Shown: piece by piece, positions 37,201 to 48,574 of the stretch
How positions within the stretch are numbered: the stretch's first letter is position 1
Layout of the letters: every line of letters begins with the position of its first letter
From: Phylloscopus collybita
Lineage: Eukaryota > Chordata > Aves > Passeriformes > Phylloscopidae
Assembly: GCA_027886175.1 (NCBI GenBank)
Contig: JAJNNQ010000002.1
Coordinates: 10,536,001-10,600,000 of the forward strand
Length of the DNA: 64,000 nucleotides
Direction of reading: 5' to 3'
Position numbers and translations under genes: made by a program
The notes under the pieces: model-generated
Databases searched by the model: none
Seen by the model: only the letters and a program-made list of their open reading frames with translations
Told to the model about the DNA's origin: nothing

Positions 37201-38618
37201 TTCGTGGATCTCTTCCTAAAGCTTTACAATACAGGTTAGCTTAAGCTAATGGATATTTTTCCTCTTTATTAACTGTGACACTTACAGAATTAATGGTTCC
37301 TCCTCTCCCTCTTCTGCTACAGTTCCTTGCAGGAGGAAATGCTGTGTCTGGGAGCACATTGCCAGTCAAAAAGGGGTTTGATTTCTCGGCACATTAACAC
37401 ACTTCTTGAAAGAGCTGTCTCCACACATTTTGCTTTTGGGAATGGATATATTAAATAAAAATAAATTTTTAAAAAATCTTCTCCCGCCTTACTTCTGGAG
37501 GTGTGAAAGTCTTCACATGCTTAGCTATGACAGCCCTACTGTTTATCTCCTTGATGTCAATTTGTACAAATAAATTTAAAATTAAAAACAAACAAACAAA
37601 CAAAAACCCTTGGCAAATCTCCTTTTTGTCCTATTAGAAAAGCTCATCCTCTCAATCTAATCAATGTCGGCAGCAAATCCATAAAAAGTAACAATATATA
37701 AAACATGTCATAGATTTGGCTGCAAGAGTTTAATTAATTTAGTCCATTTGGGAGTAGATGACAAGGCTTTTCCTTCAGAAACCTTCATTGATTCCTTTTA
37801 AATAGTGCTGACACAAGTGGCAGTAACTCAAATTAATGACAGACAAAGTTCTACTTTGGGTCGAGATTCCTTAAACAGTTCAGACTATAATCAGTATTAA
37901 TACACCCAGATGTAACACTTTTGCTATATATATAAACAGAATTGAGAAGGGCTTTTTAGTGAGAAATTAAAATAATGAGGGAGAGCTTCCATTCTTTCCT
38001 TCCACTTCTCTTAGTGTTCATCTGATCAATTGTCTGACTCGTTCTCCGTCTAATATAAGAAAACCTGACAACTTTCCCAAAGATGTTGAAGAGGAATCTG
38101 TGAAGAGGAGATCAAAACTTGGAGGATACACAAATAGCCTAAATTATTTATTGGAAACTGCTCTGTGCCTGGAATTCAGAAGTAAAAATTATTTCAGAGA
38201 AAATAAGAATCTTACTTCCTTTGATTATGACGATAATTAAGTTATTTGCATGATGGTAGCAAAGTGAGTTTATTTGTTTGCACATAAAAAAAAAAAAGTT
38301 TTGCCCCAAATCTAAAGCCTCTGTTCATATGTATACCAAGTTAATTTCTTTGTTGACACAGAATTATTTCATTCACCTTCCAAGGATGAAAATGTAAACA
38401 GCTTCTCAGCTGTAGTTGGGCACAAAACATTAGCAGTTTGGGAGAAAACCCAACTTCACTCTACCTGGTTTGATACTCCCATTCATCACCAGCAACTAAT
38501 GAGTGCCTTCACCTGATGCCTCTGCCTAAACTGACAGAACTAAACACATCATCAGCTTTAGCACATAACTGAACCCAATTAAACTTCAGAGGGGATTGTC
38601 CATGGAGATGAACAGAAC

Positions 38619-38685
38619 AGGTGGTACCTCTCCTGCAGGTCCCATATGCAGACCCAGGAGGAGCATGGCTGAGGAGGTACCACCT
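38619..38685. repeat. Inverted repeat with 12-bp perfect arms
   Basis: AGGTGGTACCTC (38619-38630) and GAGGTACCACCT (38674-38685) are exact reverse complements separated by 43 bases. With a one-base bulge the stem can extend inward by about five more pairs. Each arm contains the self-complementary GGTACC. No transposon-like target duplication flanks the outer ends. Confidence 0.8.
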
Positions 38686-41260
38686 CACGGAAGTCAACTG
38701 CAACTGCTTTGGAAGAGACATGAAAACCTACTTTATAGTTTTAAGGACAGTTTTATAAATATACTTCTTAAGAAAACTACAGCATCTTCATTATTTGATG
38801 TTTTTTAAAAGCCTGAAGATGCTGTCAGGAGGTGAGCTTGAGCTGGTAGAGAAAATGGAGTAACTGACCTCTCAAGGTCCCTGAAACACTATTTCTGATT
38901 CACAAACAGTGAAAAATGAATTCTATCTGTGGAAGGAAAGCTTAAATTGTGAAGAAATTTACATGGGAGGGAAAGGATTTAAAGCTTTGCAGGATTAAAG
39001 TTTGCTATGAGCTCCAGCATAAAAGTAGTACTGTTAAGTGAAAACCTTTATACAGTTAAACAGCACCCTCATCCTTCAGAGAAATACCATTTGTAGATAA
39101 GAGACACGGACTTCCAGATCAGAGCAAAGGTCACTTTCATGGTGAGTTTAAATGAAGATTTAGACTTGCCTTTGGATTTTCACTTCTTGTTGTACCTTCC
39201 TGCTTCTCCATTTCACGGGGGATAATTTTTTTACAAGACTATTGCATTAAGAAAACATGCTTGAAAAGGTGAAGGCAGCCCAGTGATAGTGCACAGAGCA
39301 ATAGGAAGCACTCAGAATTTGAAGTGAGTCAAAGGAATCTGAGCTGTGCACCAAGGAGAATAACATATCACTGAGATAAATTCCCTTGCTCACTCCAGGT
39401 AGCACAATCATCCTTCATTACACACTCCAGCCCAAGTTTGTAAAATGAGTAGCAATTCCAGTTGTCTGCATTTCTGCCACTTTGGGATGACCTAGATTCC
39501 AAGGAGTAAGGAGGGGGGAGTGAAGAGTGAATATCCCGACCTTAGAGTAAACCTCCTGGGATCAAACTTTTGAAAGTCTGGTACAGAGCTATTTTGGGTT
39601 CAACAAACACAAAGCTGACACAGTAAAGAATGCTGCCACCAGGTAATTAAAGTTATATTTTTTTAGCTGGCCTAGAAGTTGGTCTCAGACTGACTTCATC
39701 TATTGTGAAAGAAAAATAAAACCAAAGTCTATATACAAGAATAGATGACCCTGCAGGTTACCACAAGTGAGCCACACCAGGACCTGAGGCAACAGTACAA
39801 GTGAAAATAAGTTGTGTACCAAATACTAGTGTCACCTTTGTCTTCTCAGTTGAAATTACTTTTTTTTTTTTTTCTCATTTGTTAAGTTATATATAGCCAT
39901 GTTTATTGGGAAAGCCTTCAACATGACACTGGAGCAAGGCTAAGTCACACCCATATAAGATACTTTTCTCTGGGAGGCTCTTGTCAGATAAATCTTGTTG
40001 TCCCTAGTTCAAAACTGCAAAAGATGAATCTGTCTGATTGTTGCCACAATTCAAAATGTAGACTGGTCCTCAAATCATGCTAAAGCTTTAAGGCTTTCCA
40101 CAAAAGATCCATAGCATAATCTGAATATTCAAGTACTGGTAAACCTCTTTCAAATCTTTGCTGCATAGGAAATGTAAGGATCAGGGAATGTAGCCAACAA
40201 TTCCAGCCATCTCACACACTCTTAAAGGGCTGCAGCAAGTCATGAGAATTCATGAGGAGAACTGTTTAAAAAATATACTCTCTCTCTGATGTGAAAATTT
40301 TTCTTTTTCATCACCTGCCTTCCCCTCCCACCTCCCCCCCAATCTTTAAATATTTATTTCCCCTTGCCAAAATTATAGACATTGCTCATAGATCTGTGAT
40401 ATTTCCTTCAACAAAACCCCTGGGGTTTTTTTGCCAGGATAATCCATGATTTTGCTCCTTAAAAAAACCAACCCAAACCAAACTAAACCAAACCACTGTA
40501 CTGGAATATGAATTTTCTGAATTAAGTAGGTTTGGTCATGGTAAACACAGAAGAACAGAACTGAGGCTGCCTCTTCCCATTCTTCCTTTACTGTCTGGAT
40601 TTGGGAACTTCATATTCTGCTATACTTTTTTTTAAAAAAGGATAAAAATAGCCCTAATGAGCAGCTCTGTAACTACAAACAGCTAGTATTTCAGTCAGAA
40701 AGAAATGTCACTCTTAAGCTTTCAGTGGCAGTTATATATAACAGCAATTTAAAACATATAGTATAAAAATGATGAAAGCTACCTTGACAGGGGGGTTTTT
40801 AAATCTGTAAGATTCATGGAAATATAAAATAAATATTTAGCATGTTGATTTTACATGTAGGAAGGAGTCAAATGCATGCTACTACCAACATCTACCCTCC
40901 CTCCCCCACTACTGTCTTTAAGGCAGTGAAAGATAACTCACTGTTGTATATATTCTGTTTTTCCTCTGTGCTTAGAGACACTCATATGCAACATTTAAGA
41001 ATAAATAAAAAAACCCCTGGTGCATTATTGAGTGGCATAGAAGAGTTCAAATGGAATTGAAAATCTGTTCTCATCACCAGGTACATTTTGTAAATGAAGA
41101 TGGTTTCAAATATTGAATAATGCTGGAGACAAGGGAACAAATATTCCCTGTGAATAGGTATGGAGTTAATTGAAGGTTGTCCTATTGTTCTACCACTGTA
41201 ATCCAAAACACACCTGCAAAGGCTTCCTTCCTCTTTTAATTCACATACACAACCATTGCA

Positions 41261-41345
41261 GGGTGGGGAGGGGAGGAAGAGGAATGAGAGAAAGAAAAGG
41301 AAGTAAAATGAAGGGAAGAGAGAAGAGAGGAGAATAAGAAGAATC
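41261..41345 (+). repeat. Purine-rich (GA) tract
   Basis: An 85-base stretch made almost entirely of G and A, starting GGGTGGGGAGGGGAGG and continuing as irregular GAGA/GAAA units. Its composition could support triplex or G-quadruplex structures, but no gene is visible around it. Confidence 0.8.
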
Positions 41346-41408
41346 TTGGGGTTTTTTCCTCCTAATCTAAAAAAGAGTTAATCAAAGTAAAATGGATGTT
41401 GCAATATT

Positions 41409-41430
41409 GGGGGCTGGGGGGAGGAGGGGG
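41409..41430 (+). other. G-rich motif with G-quadruplex potential
   Basis: G-runs of 5, 6, 2 and 5 bases are separated by CT, A and A. Three runs are long enough for a three-tetrad quadruplex and the fourth is only GG, so a bulged or two-tetrad form is the realistic expectation. It lies about 65 bases after the purine tract. Confidence 0.45.
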
Positions 41431-43909
41431 AAACAAGCTTAAGAGATTAAGTGCATAAATGGAATGGAATTTAGCCACATGCCATTACAGTCAGTAATAG
41501 AGATTTTTTTTTTTCCTCCCCCAAACAAATATCACAAATAGAACCAAACAGTAAGGGATAATTTGGGGTGGTAGTTCTGAAGTCCTCTATTCAATGTCAA
41601 GAGAATGCATGAACAGTGATGCATGCTATCTGGCTGAGAAAAGGGAATTCTAAAGTAGGCTCCGTTCTTCATGGCCAGACAATTTCTTTTTTGTGTTCTG
41701 CCAGAACTCTAATTGTAAAGCCCCTTTCAATTGCACCAATCAGCCATGTCTTTCAAGTTGGCTCCCCCCATTCTATTATTCAGCTGACAAGCTGTTATAA
41801 AAAGAGAGATTTTTCCACATAGGCAGAAGCTATATGAAGATAAGTGATGCCAGCTACATTTAAATTTAAAAAACAGATTCTTTCATAAAATTTTAGGTTG
41901 CTGTCATTCACTTCTTATTTTATCAGCTGGCAACTGGAAACATTTTCTCCCCTTAAACAATAATAAAAGCAGATAAGCTAGTAAAATACCTCTGAGTAGG
42001 AGTACAAGCAAAACAGAGTGTTGTAAGAAAAGGACATATTTTAACCAGCCCAGAATAAAAGGACTGTAGAATATTTCACACCATGGGAAAAAGTGACTGC
42101 CCAATCCTAGAGAAAAAGATATCACATGTTTTCCTGATTGATAAAAAGCTGAGGCTTCTGAAACTGATATTGTAGCCAAATAATGGCCACATAATCCACA
42201 TCTGAAAAAAAAAAAAAAAAAAAAGATGGAGGGGGAAAAAAGCTCTGGGTGTGACATGTTTATTTTGGTTGGGTGAAGTCATATCATACACTTGTTACAA
42301 AGGTGTCTGAATTTTCTAAAGCCAGATTCTTCTCTTATTCTAAGTTAGTAAATGACTTATTTGATTTCAATGGTTTTGTTTTAGATAAGCTCCAGCAAAG
42401 AGCAAAAAAAGCAAGCAGAAGATGCCAGTGTGAATTATAAGTTTTTGTGTCTAATACACTTGCACAGGGTGTTCTTGGATTATGGGCTGTCCAGAGACAT
42501 TTGCAAGACAGAACTTCATGAGAATAAAAAAGGAAGATTAGGTTAGGTATCATCTCCTGTTTTTAAGATTTCAAGGTAAGATCTGATGTTTCAGACAGCC
42601 TCTGGATATTCAAAAATGTGAGATTGGCCATTCTGCTGACTTGAGAGAAAACACACTGGGTTTTCTACATTAGTTTAATGGAGAAGAAAGGAAGTTAAAT
42701 GGGAATGACTGAAGATATTCCATAAATAAGAAGCAGCAGGGTACATTGGAAAGTGTTTTCAGGAACAGAATTAATAAAATATAAGAAAATGGAACTGTTG
42801 GACCTTTGCATGAGAAACAAGAAATGTATTGAGAGAAGACAAAAGATCTTTTCTGATCTGGAAAGAGACCAGAATTCAGGCAGAGCATTAGGAGAAACAC
42901 ATTCTATACAGTTAACTTTCCATTAAGCTATAGCTGTCATATGCCCAGTCATAGTGTGCAGATCATAGGAGTAGAGACAGTTGGGGAGTGACAAGGTATC
43001 ATGGAAACCAAGAGAATGGATGAAAAAAAATCATAATAGATAGCAAGTTATGAAGGAGTTGATGAAGGCCATACCCCATGAAAGTATTTACACAGGACAA
43101 ATATCCACAAAATTTTCACGAAAATCAGGGAAACAGAGGAGGCAGAGAAATTAAAAAGGTTTGAGGAACCTGGAATTTCAGTACACTGGAAATATAGTTC
43201 AGTCATAATATTCCCCAAACAAAGTGCAGATTTTTTTTCTAGCAAGAATATATAATCCCAGTATGCACTCCATCAAAGAAAAAAAAAAAAAAAAACAAAA
43301 AACCTAAGCCAGACAAAACCCTTAAAAAATCCAAATGGAGCAAAAGAAAAAGTTTACATTCCTGCATTTACAGAATTATTTTGCTGAATGATGGTGAAGC
43401 CAAAGAAAAATGAATGATTAATTCAAGACTATAAAGTGGGTCAGTGCAGACACAAGAGTTTAAGGTTCCTAGAGTGTCCTTTAACTATTAGACTTTAATC
43501 TTTTGACAAAGCTGTCACTATGAAATTAGCCAGAATAGTCCTGGTTTCTACCTTTTATTAAAAACTGGTTTCAAATATCTTCCTGTAATTGACCCCCACT
43601 TCATTTTATCCAAACAGAATATGCATCTATCACGTGAGCTGTTACTGGATCAGACAGAGAAATAGACAATTGTACTCTGTGGGTAAAGAGCTCAAGACAG
43701 ATAGATTAGAAATTGAGAAAACAACCAGTCATGATTGATTGACTGGTTATTCATGTGAACCCACTAGGAAATGCAACATCACTTTATCAGCATGCTCTCA
43801 TTTCAGGAGTGCTATGGCTCTTGGTTTAAGTAAGCTATTTTTCCTCAAGAGTATTTATTTATTTTTTACACAGAATTTTCTTGTACTGAGTACTAAGCAC
43901 CAGCAGAAA

Positions 43910-43970
43910 TTAGCCTGAAGGAGTCCATAGCTCTATTTTGCTTCTCAGCATTTCCCAGAGGCTGTTTTCT
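43910..43970 (+). repeat. Dispersed 61-bp repeat, copy A
   Basis: This segment aligns without large gaps to 54181-54241, with roughly seven differences over 61 bases. The shared cores include GCCTGAAGGA, TTTGCTTCTCAGCA and TTCCCAGAG. Similarity stops abruptly on both sides. It is not a CR1 sequence I recognise. It may be a piece of an old transposon or LTR family with few copies here. Confidence 0.75.
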
Positions 43971-44477
43971 AGTTTCCACATCATTTAAGGTGGTTACAAC
44001 AGCAGTGGAGAGTCTGAATATCTGACTGGATTTGGGGACTTCATTCAGTGGAGAAATTCCTGAAAAGTAGTTGGTCCAGCCTGTCAGACTCACCTTCTTT
44101 ACAGAATCCATTGACAGAAACTGTGGTGGCACAAAACATGAGCTCAGAAACAGCAAGAAGCCTACAGGTAAAAGGGTGTCTTTTTTCAAGGCTTTGTTTT
44201 ACTTCTCCATCCCACTCAACAATGGCAACATCAGTTTAATGACTGCCATTTTTTTTTAAAGTTTTCCAACATGGTGAAGCATATTTATTTCAAGAATATA
44301 TATTTCTATGTACTTGTGACAGTTCAACATTCAGCACCTGCTGCACCACATCATGAAAGATCCTTAGCAGGACTGCTGAAATAGATTGTCACTGCAATGA
44401 GTTGAGTCTTTTCAATACAGCTCCAAGATGTACACAGTCACTACACAGTACACAGGATATCTTATTTCAATGAAAAG

Positions 44478-45290
44478 ATCATAGAATCAGAGCATGTTTT
44501 GTGTTGCAGGGGACCTTAAGTCATCTTGTCCTAACCATAGGCAGGGAACTTTCCACTAAACCAGGTTGTTTAAAGCCCCATCCCATCCTGGCCTTGAACA
44601 CCTCCAGGCATGGGGAGTCCACAGCCTCTTTTGGGTAACTTGTTCCAGTGCTTCATTACCCTCACAGTAAAGAACAACTCCCTTATATCTGATTTAAATG
44701 TGACCTTTTTCAGCTTAAAGCCATTATCGCCTGTCCTATGACTACATGTCCCTGGGAAAAGTACCCCTCCAGCTGTCCTGTAAGCCCCCTGTAGGTACTG
44801 GAAGCCATTAGAAGTTTTTCCTGGAGCCTTCTCCAGGCTGAACAGCCTCAGCTTTCTCAGTCTGTGTTTGCAGGAGAGGTGCTCCAGCCCTTGGATCAGC
44901 TTCATCACCCAACCTCTGGATTTTTCCAACAGATTCATGTGTTTCTTGGGCTGAGGGCTCCAGAGCTGGATGCAGCCCTCCAGGTGGGGTCTCACAAGAG
45001 CAGAACAGAGGGGCAGAATCACCTCCCTCAGCCTGCTGCCCACAGTGGGTTTGATGCAGCCCAGGACACGTTTGGCTTTCTGGGCTGCAAGCACACACTG
45101 ATGAGTTTTTTCATCCACAAACATCCTCAAGTCTTTCTCTCTGGGTCTAGTCTCAATCCATTCTCTGCACAGCATGTTTTTGTGCTTGGCATTGTCTTGA
45201 CCCAGGTGCAGGACCTTTCACTTGGCCTTGTTGAACTTCATGAGGTTTGCACAAGACCCGTTCTCAAACTTTTCTAGGTTAGATGATGAG
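44478..45290 (-). mobile_element. CR1 non-LTR retrotransposon, 5'-truncated, minus strand
   Basis: Read on the minus strand the element runs from about 45290 to 44478. It ends in TGATTCTATGAT, the hallmark CR1 3' terminus, preceded by a GACTTAAGGTCCCC-type 3' UTR. It covers roughly the last 800 bases of a CR1, including the C-terminal part of ORF2. CR1 elements insert by target-primed reverse transcription, usually 5'-truncated and without target-site duplications, as here. The well-kept 3' end and intact ORF2 tail make this the youngest-looking CR1 in the window, clearly less decayed than 8732-9228 and 21641-22345. Confidence 0.95.
44570..45175 (-). pseudogene. CR1 ORF2 C-terminal fragment, 201 codons, still open
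   Basis: This is the tail of the CR1 ORF2 polyprotein (endonuclease plus reverse transcriptase), lying after the reverse-transcriptase core. Family blocks in order are LVRPHLEGCIQLWSPQ (residues 60-75, family LVRPHLEYCVQFWAPQ), RLRKLRLFSLEK (105-116), FQYLQGAY (125-132), NGFKLKK (151-157) and VMKHWNKLP (173-181, family VVRHWNRLP). There is no frameshift or stop over 201 codons. The ATG at 45175 is internal to the family reading frame, so it is not a true start. With the endonuclease and catalytic YxDD domain missing, the fragment cannot mobilise itself. Other frames here give open strings of 96 and 137 codons that are shadows. Confidence 0.9.
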
Positions 45291-45460
45291 CACAAAGATT
45301 TTTTTCTGTTTGTGAATGAAAAACCACTAGGGGACAAGGAGAAAAATCTGTCTTTTAAAGGAAAGTAGACCAGAAATCAGAATAAAAAATCTCAAAAGAT
45401 GGAAAACTTTTTAATGAACTTGTTTTACACATCATTAAAATCAAATTTTTGTTTCTCTAG

Positions 45461-45575
45461 CAGTGGCTTTCTAGACCTGTCTTGCTAACAAACACACAAC
45501 AAGGAGAGACAGCACTGTCAGAATTACTGAGCCTCATATCCTAGCTCACCCAATACCTACTTGTGTGGGTGACAG
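45461..45575 (+). other. Candidate non-coding exon (splice-signal pair)
   Basis: TTTTTGTTTCTCTAG precedes 45461, and GACAG|GTAAGAG follows at 45575/45576, both good matches to consensus. Every forward frame contains a stop, so coding is excluded. It lies about 170 bases beyond the minus-strand CR1. Possibly a lncRNA exon, possibly chance. Confidence 0.12.
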
Positions 45576-47419
45576 GTAAGAGAGACTTTGGAAGATGGAT
45601 CTTGCCATTTTTGCAGACAAGCCCCTCAGTGCAACTTCACCCCAGCCTGGAACCAGAAGTGACCCCATCGCATAACCAGGGAGACACACTGCCCTTCCCC
45701 ATTAATAAACTTATACCTCATCTGAGAACCTTCATTCACAGCTTGGGACCAACAGCTACAACAGTTCATAAAAATATTTTCACTTGTTAGTGGAAAAAGG
45801 AACTCATAGGTGAGGATAAAAGAGTGAATGTGACAAGTTTTAACTCCCTTTCACGACTGCTGTCAGACAAAGAGGAGATATGTTATAGTTGGAAAGGGAC
45901 CAGAAAGCGTAAGAGAATAAGATACAAGCCATCCATCAGTAGCAGATATGGAATAACCCATCCACAACAGAAATGATCAGTATAATTTGATTTGTTGTCT
46001 GAATGATACGAAAATGTTTCCCCAGATACATTTAATCATGTAGATATTTTTGTTACTCATGAACACATACAGTGCATTCTACAATCCTGCTTACAATCTG
46101 CCACTGGCTACAACCATGGCTTCCACAAGGAAATCATGAGCTGTGTGAGAAACTATTTCTTCTAACAGCTTGTGAAAACCATTGGGTAACCTTTGCTTTC
46201 ACTCCAAAAAAAAACCCCAGATGAGTTAAAGGTCAAGATCTGCCTTTTTACACGTACTTTGTGTACATTATAGTGTTTCCTCATCCATTTCCTCTGACAG
46301 ATTTTTAAAGTTCTCTCTTGACAGGCAAATCGTTATTTTCCTACAATCTGAACAAAATTAGATTCACATGTCAGCCTTCTTAATGCTGACTAACAAGTGC
46401 CCTAACCGTGCTAATGCATTTCAAGGGAGCACATGTGACTTTGCAGCCCAGAAGCATTAATACAGGGACACAAATAGCATTATTTGCTGTGTCCTGGGCC
46501 CATTTTCTTCTTCACAGCCTATAAATACTGAGACTGTCAAATCCTGACAGTGTGGCAGCATGGTGTCAGGATTTCTCTGCAATGAGCAATTGAATGTCAT
46601 TTGAAAGTGGTGTATTTTAATTAGCATGATTCTAGACACCACCAGCCATGGTAAAACTGCACAAAATTATGGACAAATTTTATTTGGTCAGTATTCAAGA
46701 AGAAAAAAAGTTTTGCAAGAACAATGTATTGTATCTAAAAGTTAACAGTTTTCTAGATTTTTAAATTATTAATTTATCACAAGTAGTCAAAGATACCTCT
46801 TTATAATGTCTAATTTATTTTTTTTAACTGTACTAGGCAGTTATGGTAATACATAGTGCTAGTTTAACCATCTTTGTTCACAGACAGTGCTATAAACTGT
46901 TTACAAACATGGCAAGGGAACCAATGGGAGCCTTTTCCATTTAGGTCACTGCTTTGGAGTTAAACCAATGCCACAAACTTTTGAAACTCCCAGCTTCAGA
47001 GTGGCACTGGGCATGATCTAATGAGCATTCACAGTCATAAAAGAACCTGATCTATGCAAATAAATAATGCTTAATAAAACAATTACATCATGCATGAGAA
47101 ACAGCTGTGGCAGCAAATACTCTGTGGTTACTTGTGCAATAAGAAAGCTTTAAAAAAGAAGAATTAGGCACAAAATGTTCAGTAGGTCTCAATTATTTCT
47201 TCCTTTTTCCATAGTACTCTGTGAATGATGTAAACCTAAAATCATTTCACAATAGAACCTGGTACATTTCTGTTTGTGGATGACTTAAAAGAAAAGTGAA
47301 TCCGTACTGTACCAGAGCAATACAGTACTATTATTTTTGTGTGTGTATGCACATACATTTATGTATGAACAGCAGATGCTATGATTATGAATGCATTCAG
47401 CCTGTCTATTTTCTTTCAG

Positions 47420-47838
47420 TAAAACCCTAAGATAAACACATGGACCCATATAAACACTATGAAAAGAAAAAATTCATTGCAATACAAACCTGAGCTAACG
47501 TTCATTGAGGAGGCTGTTTGGAAGCACTTTATCCCAAGGCAGAGGAGTAGCAATTTCAGCCCTTGGATTCACAGGGCAGCCAGGAGCAAAGAGTGTGAGG
47601 CTCCCCAGGAAAAACAGGGCTTGACTTTCAACTCTACAGCACTGCACATGAACATTCAGCATGGACTGCAAACAGGTCACTCACACCCTGGGATGAAGAA
47701 AACATTTCAGTCTGAAAGATGTAGGACAGGCTTTGAACCTGTGCTGTATCATCAAACCACACCACTGACACCCAGGAAGACACAGGGTAGTTTCAGTGAC
47801 CGAGGAGTGTTTTTATTTTGGTGTAATATTCATACCAG
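47420..47838 (+). other. Candidate 419-nt exon with long open frame
   Basis: CTGTCTATTTTCTTTCAG before 47420 is a strong acceptor, and ATACCAG|GTGAGAA at 47838/47839 is a strong donor. Apart from a TAA as the very first codon in that frame, the frame is open across the whole segment. It includes an ATG at 47459, from which 127 codons run to a TGA that overlaps the donor. The composition is mixed and hydrophilic (for example RAARSKECEAPQEKQG near residues 40-55), with no domain I recognise. The opening TAA means translation could only begin inside the exon. An exon with a start codon, a lncRNA exon and chance all remain possible. Confidence 0.25.
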
Positions 47839-48502
47839 GTGAGAACTGCTTTGGTACCTCAAAGTTTGACTTGGGGAGACCTTGAAATTTTGGGAACATA
47901 AAACAATCATAATTAAAAGGAAAAAAGAGATTTCATGAGATTAAATATTGTATTCCTCCTGCACTGAGTGCATCAACCTTTTCATATGAAGGAGAGAAAT
48001 AGAGTAGGGGTATCCAACCTATTTTAGCCATCTACTCAACAGTACTGATGACACTGATTATATTGACTAGACTTCCAAGGTGACTACCTCAGATAAATGT
48101 TACAGTGTATCTTCACCTCTGGACAAGCAGAGTTGTCATTTGTTGACTGGCTTGCAATCTACGTCACATAATGCAGTCAAATGCCAGGGACATATTATGA
48201 TGGACGATTAAAAAAGAAAAGTTAAAAAAAAAAGTTTTAAAAAAGGGAATTTCCTGCTCACATAAAAGTAACATTTGAATTGCAAGGAGTTTCCTTTCAA
48301 GATTATTAAAAAAAAAAATCTGTGAAAATATATTGCTACTCCAAGGTTTGGAAATAGTCTAGCACAGATTAAAACATATGGGTATATTGAACTGTACTGA
48401 CATGCATTATATGCTCAACTTTGGACACTGCCAATTTCTGATGACATAATGCTCTATGGAAGCTGCTGTTATGATGCTCTGTGCCCATGGTCTCTCCTGC
48501 AG

Positions 48503-48574
48503 CCTGACCTTGTCCTGACCTGTATTTCCTATGGCATCCCACATGGGTGGTTTCCTGGGGCCCATCAGGAAACA
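48503..48574 (+). other. Candidate 72-nt open exon
   Basis: GGTCTCTCCTGCAG precedes 48503 and GAAACA|GTAAGAA follows 48574. One frame is open for all 24 codons (starting PDLVLTCISYGIPHGW), and GC content is locally raised. The donor has A at the last exon base, which weakens it. No family recognised. Confidence 0.15.

Larger units (their letters stand above)
28870..44477. other. Non-coding AT-rich stretch with simple repeats and one GC island
   Basis: I recognise no gene. It contains (AAT)n at 33508-33539, A/C-rich and poly-A runs (30713-30770, 34068-34098, 34231-34247, 36289-36307, 42205-42224, 43279-43295), a GC-elevated island (36720-37200), an inverted repeat (38619-38685), and a purine tract followed by a G-rich motif (41261-41430). 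Candidate exon-like segments at 31004-31270 (minus) and 33924-34001 (plus) are described separately. A 133-codon minus-strand frame at 35249-35650 lacks an ATG at its start and resembles nothing I know. Confidence 0.65.

Noticed and set aside
43893..44189. 98-codon minus-strand frame with a signal-peptide-like start
   Set aside because: The apparent start is TTG, which is not a normal eukaryotic start, and the frame overlaps the dispersed repeat copy A. The hydrophobic N-terminus is probably incidental.
44808..45277. Open frames of 96 codons (minus) and 137 codons (plus) in the CR1 at 44478-45290
   Set aside because: They are other-frame shadows of the CR1 ORF2 tail, whose family motifs are only in the 201-codon frame.
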